From CAXXOK01 sp964584315 (GTDB lineage Bacteria > Bacillota > Clostridia > Christensenellales > Aristaeellaceae): 64,000 nucleotides of DNA. The translations under genes and the position numbers were made by a program. Location: positions 84,225 to 148,224 of the forward strand of contig CAZOZO010000001.1 of the NCBI GenBank assembly GCA_964584315.1, read 5' to 3'. This document shows positions 53,714-61,351 of this stretch, piece by piece. The notes under the pieces were generated by a model. The model ran no database searches, was not told where the DNA came from, and saw nothing but the letters and a program-made list of their open reading frames with translations. Numbering within the stretch: the stretch's first letter is position 1; the number at the start of each line of letters is the position of its first letter.

Positions 53714-54847
53714 GTGCGCTTGAAGCCATATCATCGGCGGTTTCGGGGCAAGGCAATGCTAATGGCGGCCATTTTGCTGACCGTCTCCGGTTGCGTGGCG
53801 CCGGTTATGGGCTTCACACTGCCAACGGCACGCGCGGAGGGCAGGTTGCTCACCGGCGTGTATGTGTTTGACGGCAGCAGGGCCAAGTACCGCGACGGCG
53901 ATGCGGACAGCATCGACCAGATGTTCTATTCCTTCGCCCTCATCCGCCGCGGGCGGGTGAGCGTAGCCCACTGGAAAAATTTCAAAAAGTTTCAGGCGTA
54001 CATCCAAAAGCATCCGCACATCACGCCCATCTTATCGGTGGGCGGGTGGGGTGCGGACGGGTTTTCGCAGGCGGCCGCCACGGCGGAGGGTCGTGAGGCG
54101 TTTGCCGCGGATGTGCTGCAGGTGATGCAGCAGCATGGTTTTTTGGGTGTGGATATCGACTGGGAATATCCGGGTTCCTCTGTCGCGGGCATCCACAGCA
54201 GCCCCGATGACCGGGAGAACTACACCCTGCTGCTCAAGACGCTGCGCGAAGGGCTGGACGCCTTGACCGCCGCTGACGGAGTGCCGCGCAGGCTGTGCGT
54301 GGCATTGAGCGGTTCGCCCGATATGGCGGCAAGCTTGGATTGCGTAGCGATCGGCACGGTTGTGGATCAGGTCAACCTGATGACTTATGACTTGCAGCAG
54401 CCAGACACTGCCTCGCACCACAGCGCGCTGTTTGCATCGCACCCGGACGCGCTCTCGGCGGCGGCCTGTGTGCAGGCCTACATACGAGCGGGTATCCCCG
54501 CGGGCAAGCTCATGCTGGGTGTGGCGTTCTACGGCCACCGCTGGGCAACGAAGGCCGAAGCGCCGCTCTACCGCCCGGCGACCCAAAAGGACACGCTGCC
54601 TTACGCCGCCATCGCCAAGCTGATCCGCAAAACGCCAGATGCGGTGCGCTATGACGAAGTGGCGCAGGCACCGTACTTTTTTGACGGAAAAACCTTCATC
54701 AGCTATGATGATCAGCGGTCGATCGCGCAAAAAGGGCTTTATGCCGGTGAGCAGCACCTGATGGGGCTGTTCGCGTGGGAATATGGCTCGCTGGCGGACG
54801 GGGAACTCGTGGCGGCGATGGGGGATGCGGGGGAGCAGGAGCCGTAG
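53714..54847 (+). CDS. GH18-family glycosidase, probable lipoprotein
   Basis: This 377-residue protein carries the chitinase-like barrel: ILSVGGWGADGFSQAA, the catalytic strand FLGVDIDWEYPG, VDQVNLMTYDL, and a C-terminal GLFAWEYGSL. The catalytic Asp-x-Glu pair is kept, but the first Asp of the family DxxDxDxE is a Leu. I chose the GTG at 53714, which has GGGAGG 5 bases before it. The N-terminus then ends in TVSGC, a lipobox. An ATG 21 bases upstream would include that ribosome site in the gene. It lies 153 bases after GT2 and likely trims or releases a GlcNAc-type polymer. Confidence 0.92.
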   Translation: MRLKPYHRRFRGKAMLMAAILLTVSGCVAPVMGFTLPTARAEGRLLTGVYVFDGSRAKYRDGDADSIDQMFYSFALIRRGRVSVAHWKNFKKFQAYIQKHPHITPILSVGGWGADGFSQAAATAEGREAFAADVLQVMQQHGFLGVDIDWEYPGSSVAGIHSSPDDRENYTLLLKTLREGLDALTAADGVPRRLCVALSGSPDMAASLDCVAIGTVVDQVNLMTYDLQQPDTASHHSALFASHPDALSAAACVQAYIRAGIPAGKLMLGVAFYGHRWATKAEAPLYRPATQKDTLPYAAIAKLIRKTPDAVRYDEVAQAPYFFDGKTFISYDDQRSIAQKGLYAGEQHLMGLFAWEYGSLADGELVAAMGDAGEQEP

Positions 54848-54873
54848 AGCATATTTGACCCATGATGATCGAT

Positions 54874-54921
54874 AAAACGCAAGTTGCGCCGCAACGGTAT
54901 GTGCGGCGCAACTTGCGTTTT
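54874..54921. terminator. Bidirectional terminator closing the polysaccharide locus
   Basis: A perfect 20-bp inverted repeat (AAAACGCAAGTTGCGCCGCA and its complement) closes an 8-base loop, with A and T runs on the two sides. It lies between converging genes. Confidence 0.93.
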
Positions 54922-55048
54922 GACGTTTACGGAATTACGTGCGGTTTGGCCCGGCCGTTTGCCTTATCCCCGGCAACTTCAGGCGGCGATATGCGTAGGG
55001 CAAAGCGTCAACAAGGAAAAGTCACAGGAAACGGCGTAGGGTGACCGT

Positions 55049-57070
55049 TCACGCATTCTTCGGGGGTTCATCCGGGGTCGTGGGCGGCTGGGCTGCTTCC
55101 TGCCCCTGCATGGCCTGCATGATGGATTCTTTGATGCCCTTGACGCGGGCATCCTCTGCCTTGGGCTCCTGATCGAAGGTCACGCCCAGCTTTTCGCTCA
55201 CAAGCAGGTTCAGCAGCATTTCAAATGCATTGACGGAGCTGTTCTTGCCGTCCCCGCCGCCCATACTGAGCACCGTTTTGGGCACGACGTCGACTTTCGA
55301 AGCTGCGATGGCGGAGGTGAACTTGGTCATCACGTCCTGCACGACCTGATACTGCGGGCCGCCGTATGCCTTGACCTGTTCCTCAATGGCAATGGCGCGG
55401 CCGATGCCCACGCGGGCTTCCTTCTCGGCCTCGGCCTCGGCAATGGTTTTGATTTTGGCCGCTTCCTGCAGCGAGCGCTGATATTCGGCCTTACCCACGT
55501 TGCTCTGTACCTGAATGTTGATATCGGATTCCGTCAGCACTGTCTGCTGCAACGCTTTGGACTCGGCTTCACGCAGCTCTTTTTCCTTGCCGGCTGCTTT
55601 TTCCTGCTGGGAATAAGTCTCGATGCGCTCGATGGCGATCTGCCGCTCGCGCAGCTGGGTCAGGATGATCTCGATCTTGTTGTCGTTCTCGGAGGCCGCG
55701 GGCGTGCCGATGAGCACTTCCTCCAGCTCCAGATTGTAGTGTTCGAACTTTGCCTTCATCTCGCTGGAGGAGACACGCTGGATCTCATTTCGATCCTGAA
55801 TGAGCTGGATCAGCGTCTTGGTCTGGCCGATGTTCTTGAAGTACGCGGACACCATGGGGTCAAGGGTTTGGTCTACCAGCATCTTGACATCGCCAAAGCG
55901 CTGGATGACCAGCGGGGCCTTTTTGTAGTCGATGTGCATGACCACCGAGAGCGGCAGGGATGGCTCAAAGGCATCCTTGGTGATCAGGCTGACTTCCGTC
56001 AGGTTTTCGTCAAATTTGTGGTAGCCGGTCTGGTTGCTGATCCACTTGAGGATGATGTTTGTGGTGGGCACGCGGATGATCTTGCCCGCATAGGTGTTGA
56101 AGGCGTACTTGCCGGGCATGAGCGGCTCTCCCCACACGCCGCGGAACCCCTTTTCCACCAGCTCGCCGTGCTTATAATCCGCGCCGGTGGAATCGATCCC
56201 CTTAGGGCCGATGTAGGACACGACCACGCCCACATACCCGACCTCGATCAGCGTTTTTTCGATCAGTTCCACGGTCGCGAAAAAGCGGTTGATGAAGTAG
56301 GTGCCCTCGACCAGCACCTGATACTGCCTGCCGCGGAAACCGCCTGCCAGCAGAAATTTCTCGGGATCCTGAAAGTTGTTATGGTAGATGCGTGCATCGG
56401 CTGGGTCGTCGCCCACGGCGGGGGCGATGATATCGTCGCGGGTGAGAGAAAGGCCGTCGTGAACCGTCACGATGCCCACCTTGTCATCCGTGCCCTTGAT
56501 CACCACCGGGGTAAAGCCGTTCCGCTCTTTCAGGAGAGCCGCCATGCTGGTGATGGTGGATTCTTCGGCGCTGGTGCCCATCGGCAGGTAATAGATCCTC
56601 TCTTGGGTGATGATGATGAACTGCGCAAGGTTGAACGCATACGTGCCCTCACGGATGATGCCGCGCTGCGGACCGCGCTGCCCATCGTTGAGCAGAAAGC
56701 CGCGCGCATCCTGAAAGTTATTGCTCTCCGGAATCACCTTGCCCAGCGTCTGGATCGGCTCCAGTGGCTTGCCATCCCGGGCGAACACATAGGCGATCTG
56801 CCCCTGCGGCACCGTGACCAGCGGGCAGATGTGCACCTTGTACATCAAAGGCGTCAGAAAATGGACGCCGCCGCGGATGACCTGCGGCTGATATCCGGCT
56901 TCCTTTTTCAGCGCGATAATCTGCATGTTCAGGGAGCCCTTCAGGGACCACCATTTTTCAATGATCGCAATCTTGTTGTTGGGGATCACGCGCAACCCCA
57001 GCAGCCACAACAGCAGGGCACAGTCCACCACGATCGCAAGCGGCATCAGGATCGATTGCAGGAAGACCAT
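55049..57070 (-). CDS. SPFH/flotillin-like membrane scaffold protein
   Basis: This 673-residue protein starts at an ATG with GAGGTGG before it and has an N-terminal membrane helix (about 6-28). Three similar beta-rich modules follow, two sharing NNFQD..(R/K)..LL..G.RG, followed by (L/I)-x-EGTY-x-(F/I)-N, the third GVWGEPLMPGKYAFNTY. An SPFH core then runs to a long alpha-helical coiled coil rich in Glu, Ala, Gln and Lys (about 470-590), and a Pro-rich tail ends it. SPFH proteins form membrane microdomain scaffolds, often as ring-shaped oligomers. The open frame reaches 205 codons further upstream, but without membrane character. It stands alone between a terminator and an ABC exporter operon. 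Confidence 0.9.
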   Translation of the reverse strand: MVFLQSILMPLAIVVDCALLLWLLGLRVIPNNKIAIIEKWWSLKGSLNMQIIALKKEAGYQPQVIRGGVHFLTPLMYKVHICPLVTVPQGQIAYVFARDGKPLEPIQTLGKVIPESNNFQDARGFLLNDGQRGPQRGIIREGTYAFNLAQFIIITQERIYYLPMGTSAEESTITSMAALLKERNGFTPVVIKGTDDKVGIVTVHDGLSLTRDDIIAPAVGDDPADARIYHNNFQDPEKFLLAGGFRGRQYQVLVEGTYFINRFFATVELIEKTLIEVGYVGVVVSYIGPKGIDSTGADYKHGELVEKGFRGVWGEPLMPGKYAFNTYAGKIIRVPTTNIILKWISNQTGYHKFDENLTEVSLITKDAFEPSLPLSVVMHIDYKKAPLVIQRFGDVKMLVDQTLDPMVSAYFKNIGQTKTLIQLIQDRNEIQRVSSSEMKAKFEHYNLELEEVLIGTPAASENDNKIEIILTQLRERQIAIERIETYSQQEKAAGKEKELREAESKALQQTVLTESDINIQVQSNVGKAEYQRSLQEAAKIKTIAEAEAEKEARVGIGRAIAIEEQVKAYGGPQYQVVQDVMTKFTSAIAASKVDVVPKTVLSMGGGDGKNSSVNAFEMLLNLLVSEKLGVTFDQEPKAEDARVKGIKESIMQAMQGQEAAQPPTTPDEPPKNA

Positions 57071-57456
57071 CGAATCCACCTCATTTCGGATTTGCAGGAA
57101 CGGTTGGTTATGAATATCCGATCTGTATCGCGCATTTTCGTTTTTGTTTGCGATGCGGACTGTTCTTGTATCATACCACTTTGAGGGGCCAAAGTATACG
57201 GAGCGCGTCAAACGGCGCAGGTTTATTTTTCCTGTCGGATGTATGGAACACTGCCGTCCGTCAAAAACGGTAAAGCGATCACTCGGAACGAAACGAGCAG
57301 GACATTCAATTCCGTAGCACCTCGACGCAAACAGACCCTGACATGGAAGATGGCATTGCACGGACGCTACCCGGGCTTTGAAGCACAGAACGCAATGCAG
57401 CGCCAAGGAAGCCAACGCTACGGAAGCGTCATTAAGGAACCCTCGACCGGCAGCCC
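57071..57456. other. Intergenic region holding the SPFH promoter
   Basis: These 386 bases contain no supported gene. A minus-strand extended -10 box TGGTATGAT (TATGAT at 57170-57175) lies 100 bases before the SPFH start. No good -35 is visible, and none is required for an extended -10. No clear terminator for the ABC operon upstream was found. Confidence 0.4.
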
Positions 57457-58257
57457 CTAGCTGCTCGCGCTCTGGTAGTGCTTCAGACCCAACTTGAAAA
57501 GCCTGCTCGTGAACCACAGCCACAAAAACGGCCCCACGATGCCCCACACCGCCTGCAGCGGATCCATCCGCTTGAGGATGAACAGCGCGGGGAAATTGGT
57601 GATCAGAAAGATAGGCAGCGCGAACGAGCCCACCAGCTGTATGGCGCGGCTGTAAATGCCCATGGGCATGTTGTTGAAATCCCACGAGCTGTCCACCAAC
57701 CCCGCGAGCGCGTGAGTACGGATCAGCCGAAAGGCCAGTATCTGCGGCAGCAGGAACATTGCATACGCCATCATCGTGCCCAGCGCCAGATAGCCGAGGT
57801 ACCCCAGCACATCCAGCACGCTCACCGTCATGGCCATGCCGGAAAGCCCCACCGCGATGGGGGCGATGCCCAGCAGCACATCCACGGTGAACAGGGCCAT
57901 ATCGCTGCGCTTGAGGGTCAGGATGAACTGGAGCGATACGGGCTTGACCAGTAGCAGGTCGAGCTCGCCTGTCTGCACCTGCCGCCCGATGTCGAACAGG
58001 TTCATCATATACAGACCCGCGTAGGGGCCGGTCGCCACCATGTACGTGCCGAAGAACACCAGCACCTCATTAGGCGTAAGACCGTTGATGGGCACGCCCG
58101 TCTGGAAGATCACAATCATGTAGAGGATCTTAGACAGGAAACACCCCAGTTCCATCGCGATACCGGTGTAAAAGTTGGTGCGGTACTCCATCTGGCTCAT
58201 CAGGCTGTTGCGGATGAGCATGCCCCACAAAACCAGATACTTTTTGACACTCGCCAT
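57457..58257 (-). CDS. ABC-2 type exporter permease (subunit B)
   Basis: This 266-residue membrane protein has six hydrophobic segments, with the amphipathic N-terminal helix MASVKKYLVLWGMLIRNSL typical of the two-permease ABC-2 family (DUF990-like). It pairs with the permease just upstream and the ATPase before it to form an exporter. I chose the ATG at 58257; a longer frame adds 22 residues that overlap the upstream gene. The substrate is unknown; similar three-gene sets have been linked to drug or daunorubicin-like export and to envelope functions. Confidence 0.88.
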   Translation of the reverse strand: MASVKKYLVLWGMLIRNSLMSQMEYRTNFYTGIAMELGCFLSKILYMIVIFQTGVPINGLTPNEVLVFFGTYMVATGPYAGLYMMNLFDIGRQVQTGELDLLLVKPVSLQFILTLKRSDMALFTVDVLLGIAPIAVGLSGMAMTVSVLDVLGYLGYLALGTMMAYAMFLLPQILAFRLIRTHALAGLVDSSWDFNNMPMGIYSRAIQLVGSFALPIFLITNFPALFILKRMDPLQAVWGIVGPFLWLWFTSRLFKLGLKHYQSASS

Positions 58258-58261
58258 TCGC

Positions 58262-59071
58262 TCAGCCCCCCGCCGCCAGAAATTTGCGCGAACCCAGATT
58301 CCACAACCAACGGCTGAACCCAATCAACAGGCCGATCCAGCACAGTTGCGCCGCGTAGCCCAGGAACACCGCAGGGCCGGATACCGCGCCCAGCAGCACG
58401 TCCACGGGGAACCCCACGGCATAGGAGAAGGGCAGGTATTTGAGCACTTGGCTGACCGTGGCCCCAAAAATCTCCAGCGGGAAAATGCCGCCGCTGAGTA
58501 CGACGATCACCATGCGCACGGCCTCGAACAGGAAGCCGATCTCGGACAGCCAGAACGCCCACATGCCCACGCAAAAGAAAATCAGGAAATTGAGCACGAT
58601 CGCGCCCAGCACCGCGGGCAGAAACAGCAGCACACCGCCAACGTTCACGGGCGATGCCTGAAAGGCAAACCCGACGCCTGCCAGTGCAAGCGCGAGCAGG
58701 CTCAGGCCGCCAACAAGCGCCCCCAGCTTTTGTCCCAGAAAATTGCTCAGGCGGTAGGGCAGGTAATGGATGGGGCGCACGATGTATTTACTCAGCCCGC
58801 CGTTTTTGATATCCTCGTTGATGTCGTATTCAAAGCCGGTGCGCAGCAGCCGCCACAGGATGGCAGCAGTAACGGAATAAGCGAGCATCTGCGCGTAGTT
58901 GCGGCCGTACAGCTCCGCCTTGCCCGCACCGCCGTACAGCGCCTGCCACATGAACACCTGAATGAAGATGGGGAATGCGGCGCTTGCGACCCCCAGCCAG
59001 AAATCTGCGCGGTAGGCAATGGCCTCCTTGAGGCCCAAACCCAGCGAGTGCAGGTATTTGCGGATGGTCAT
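58262..59071 (-). CDS. ABC-2 type exporter permease (subunit A)
   Basis: This 269-residue membrane protein has six hydrophobic segments, beginning MTIRKYLHSLGLGLKEAIAY. AGAGGAACGGACA precedes the ATG at 59071, and the start overlaps the ATPase stop by 4 bases, so this start is well supported over a longer upstream frame. It is distantly related to the next permease, with which it likely forms a heterodimer. Confidence 0.9.
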   Translation of the reverse strand: MTIRKYLHSLGLGLKEAIAYRADFWLGVASAAFPIFIQVFMWQALYGGAGKAELYGRNYAQMLAYSVTAAILWRLLRTGFEYDINEDIKNGGLSKYIVRPIHYLPYRLSNFLGQKLGALVGGLSLLALALAGVGFAFQASPVNVGGVLLFLPAVLGAIVLNFLIFFCVGMWAFWLSEIGFLFEAVRMVIVVLSGGIFPLEIFGATVSQVLKYLPFSYAVGFPVDVLLGAVSGPAVFLGYAAQLCWIGLLIGFSRWLWNLGSRKFLAAGG

Positions 59072-60054
59072 TGTCCGTTCCTCTCCGTATACAGCCGCGC
59101 GATGCCCTCCTCCACCGGGATGTCCCCGATGTTGAAATCCGTCACGGGCAGGGTTTCCAGCATCCTTTGCGATACCTGGCGCACCTGGTCGCGTGGCACC
59201 TCGATCACGGCCTGCAAGCCCTCGCGCCCGCATGGCGTGCCAAAGCGGCTCAGGTCCATCTGCGCGGCTTCCTCAGTCTCAAAGGTGATCTGGATGCGCT
59301 TGTGGTCGCCAAACAGGCCGTTGATCTTCTTCAGCTCGCCGTCGTAGGCGATGGTTCCGTCCGCGATCACGATGGTGCGGCGGCACAGGTCTTCGATATC
59401 GCTGATGGAATGGCTGGTGAGCAGCACGGTGGTCTGCCGCTCGCGGTTATACTCGCGTAAAAACGCGCGGATGCGCTTTTGGGAGATGATATCCAGCCCG
59501 ATGGTCGGCTCGTCCAGAAACATCACTTCCGGCTGGTGCAATAGCGAGGCGATCAGCTCCATCTTCATGCGCTCACCCAGCGACAACCGCCGTACCTGCA
59601 CACCCAGCTGCTCCCTTACGTCCAAAAGCTCCACCAGCTTGCCCAGCGTTCTGCGGTACTGGGCTTCGTCCAGCTCGTAAATGTGGCGGTTGAGCGAGAA
59701 GGATTCCACAGCGGGCAGATCCCACCACAGCTGGCTCTTTTGCCCCATGACGATGGCAAAGCGCATCTTGAAGCCCTTCTTGCGCTCCCACGGCACATAG
59801 CCCATGACCGTGGCCTCGCCGGAGGTGGGGTAGAGGATGCCGGAGAGCATCTTGAGCGTGGTGGTCTTGCCGGCACCGTTGGGGCCCAGGAAGCCCACCA
59901 TCTCCCCCTTTTCCAGCGATAGGTCAATGCCGCGCACGGCCTCCTTGCAAAGCTTTTCACGGTGGAAAAGGCTCCGCAGCGAGGCTTTCATGCCTTCTTC
60001 CTTTTTTGTGTACTCAAACGTTTTCTTAAGCGCCCGCACTTCGATCAATGCCAT
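59068..60054 (-). CDS. ABC exporter ATP-binding protein
   Basis: This 328-residue ATPase has Walker A GPNGAGKTTTLKML, the signature LSLGERMKMEL and Walker B VMFLDEPTIGLD, followed by the H-loop LLTSHSISDIEDL. An N-terminal insertion (KKTFEYTKKEEGMKASLRS) is typical of ATPases that pair with two separate ABC-2 permeases. The C-terminal 90 residues form a regulatory domain. It heads a three-gene operon. Confidence 0.94.
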   Translation of the reverse strand: MALIEVRALKKTFEYTKKEEGMKASLRSLFHREKLCKEAVRGIDLSLEKGEMVGFLGPNGAGKTTTLKMLSGILYPTSGEATVMGYVPWERKKGFKMRFAIVMGQKSQLWWDLPAVESFSLNRHIYELDEAQYRRTLGKLVELLDVREQLGVQVRRLSLGERMKMELIASLLHQPEVMFLDEPTIGLDIISQKRIRAFLREYNRERQTTVLLTSHSISDIEDLCRRTIVIADGTIAYDGELKKINGLFGDHKRIQITFETEEAAQMDLSRFGTPCGREGLQAVIEVPRDQVRQVSQRMLETLPVTDFNIGDIPVEEGIARLYTERNGQ

Positions 60055-60098
60055 TGGTCATACCGCCTATGCTGTGATCTCGTTGTGTGTCAATCGCC

Positions 60099-60104
60099 AT
60101 TATA
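60099..60104 (-). promoter_or_regulatory. Probable -10 box of the ABC-2 exporter operon
   Basis: A perfect minus-strand TATAAT lies 45 bases before the ATPase start. The matching -35 (a TACAAA-like hexamer at 16-17 bases) is weak. Confidence 0.45.
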
Positions 60105-60351
60105 AACGGGCTTGCAACGTTTGTATATGGTAAAACGGGCGAATTTTGGCAACATCAAACTGAGGAGGATTGAATAACTCTGTTACACGCCGGGTATGAT
60201 TCGCGGCGCCGGGGTGGCGTTGCGGCTGTATTCCCTCGATCGTTCACCAAGCGTTCACGGAGCTGTGTTCGCGTTCTCCTGCGACGGCACAAAGCATGCA
60301 GTGTGCCACGCCACAAGGTAAAGAAATGATTTTCCGGCTTGGCGACTAGCC

Positions 60352-60380
60352 TTGCCGTTTTGCCACGCGCGCGGTATAAT
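60352..60380 (+). promoter_or_regulatory. Promoter of the LRR/peptidoglycan-binding gene pair
   Basis: TTGCCG (60352-60357) and TATAAT (60375-60380) are 17 bases apart. The leader is about 75 bases and contains GGGAGG before the ATG at 60462. The rest of the 407-bp gap from the ABC operon (60055-60461) shows only this and the -10 box at 60099. Confidence 0.78.
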
Positions 60381-60461
60381 GGGCACAGCATCGCCGCCCA
60401 AGCTGCGGCACGCCCCTTCCGGATATCGGGCATTCTCCAATGAGATAGGGAGGTAACCCTT

Positions 60462-61349
60462 ATGTGGCTACGGATCAAGGCCCGCCAAGCGGTATGCCTG
60501 CTTCTGGTTTTCCTGTGCTGCCTGCCTGCCGCGGCCTTCGCGCAAGCGGAGTCGTCCACGCTCTGCGGCGTGCCGGTGCCAGCGGGCGCGACTGCCATCG
60601 ACCTTGGCGAAGCCAAGATGGGCAGCTTCAATGCCTTCATGGATGAGCTGGCGCAGTTTCCGACCCTTACGCAGGTCGATATGTACAACAGCCGCGTGAA
60701 CAGGGAACAGATGGCCACGCTGACCGAGCGCTTCCCGAACATCCGCTTCGGCTGGACTCTGCGCTTTGGCAAATGGCGTGTGCGCACCGACGTAACGGCC
60801 TTCTCCACCCACAACAGCACCCACTCGCAGGCCTACACCACGCAGGTGTTCGAGGTGCTCAAATATTGCCGCGACCTGCGCGCGCTTGACCTGGGGCACA
60901 ACATGGTCAACGACATCAGCTTCCTGACCGAACTCAAGCATTTGAAGATACTCATCCTCGCGGACAACAGCGTGGTGGATATCTCGCCGCTTGCGCAGCT
61001 TAAGGAGCTGGAGTATGTGGAGATGTTCCGCAACCACATCACCGATCTGTCGCCACTGGCGGAGCTGCCCAACCTGATCGATCTGAACATGTGCCGCAAC
61101 TTTGACATCAAGGACGCGTCCGCGCTGCTCAAGTGCGAAAAACTCGAGCGCGTGTGGCTGTCCTACTGTGGCATTGACGATGCGCAGCAGGCAACGCTGA
61201 GGGCGGCGCTGCCAAACGCGGAGTTCAACTTTACGGTGTTCTCGTCTACGTATGGCGGCTGGCGTGAGCACCATCGGTATTTCGATGTGGTTGAAATGTT
61301 CCGCACGCGGGTGTATCAGCCGTGGACGCCCGTGGATGGAGCTGTGTAA
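60462..61349 (+). CDS. Secreted leucine-rich-repeat protein
   Basis: This 295-residue protein has a signal peptide (about 1-28, ending AFAQA). About five leucine-rich repeats of 22-23 residues (about 125-240) follow, of the bacterial SDS22/internalin type: LRALDLGHNMVNDISFL, LKILILADNSVVDISPL, LEYVEMFRNHITDLSPL, LIDLNMCRNF and LERVWLSYCGID. No sorting signal is present. LRR proteins bind other proteins; the partner is unknown. It ends 2 bases before the next gene and shares its promoter, so the two likely act together at the wall. Confidence 0.9.
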   Translation: MWLRIKARQAVCLLLVFLCCLPAAAFAQAESSTLCGVPVPAGATAIDLGEAKMGSFNAFMDELAQFPTLTQVDMYNSRVNREQMATLTERFPNIRFGWTLRFGKWRVRTDVTAFSTHNSTHSQAYTTQVFEVLKYCRDLRALDLGHNMVNDISFLTELKHLKILILADNSVVDISPLAQLKELEYVEMFRNHITDLSPLAELPNLIDLNMCRNFDIKDASALLKCEKLERVWLSYCGIDDAQQATLRAALPNAEFNFTVFSSTYGGWREHHRYFDVVEMFRTRVYQPWTPVDGAV

Positions 61350-61351
61350 CG

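Noticed and set aside
57071..57685. A 205-codon N-terminal extension of the SPFH protein
   Set aside because: It crosses the likely promoter and the next gene's stop region, has no ribosome site, and the internal ATG has GAGGTGG and starts the membrane helix.
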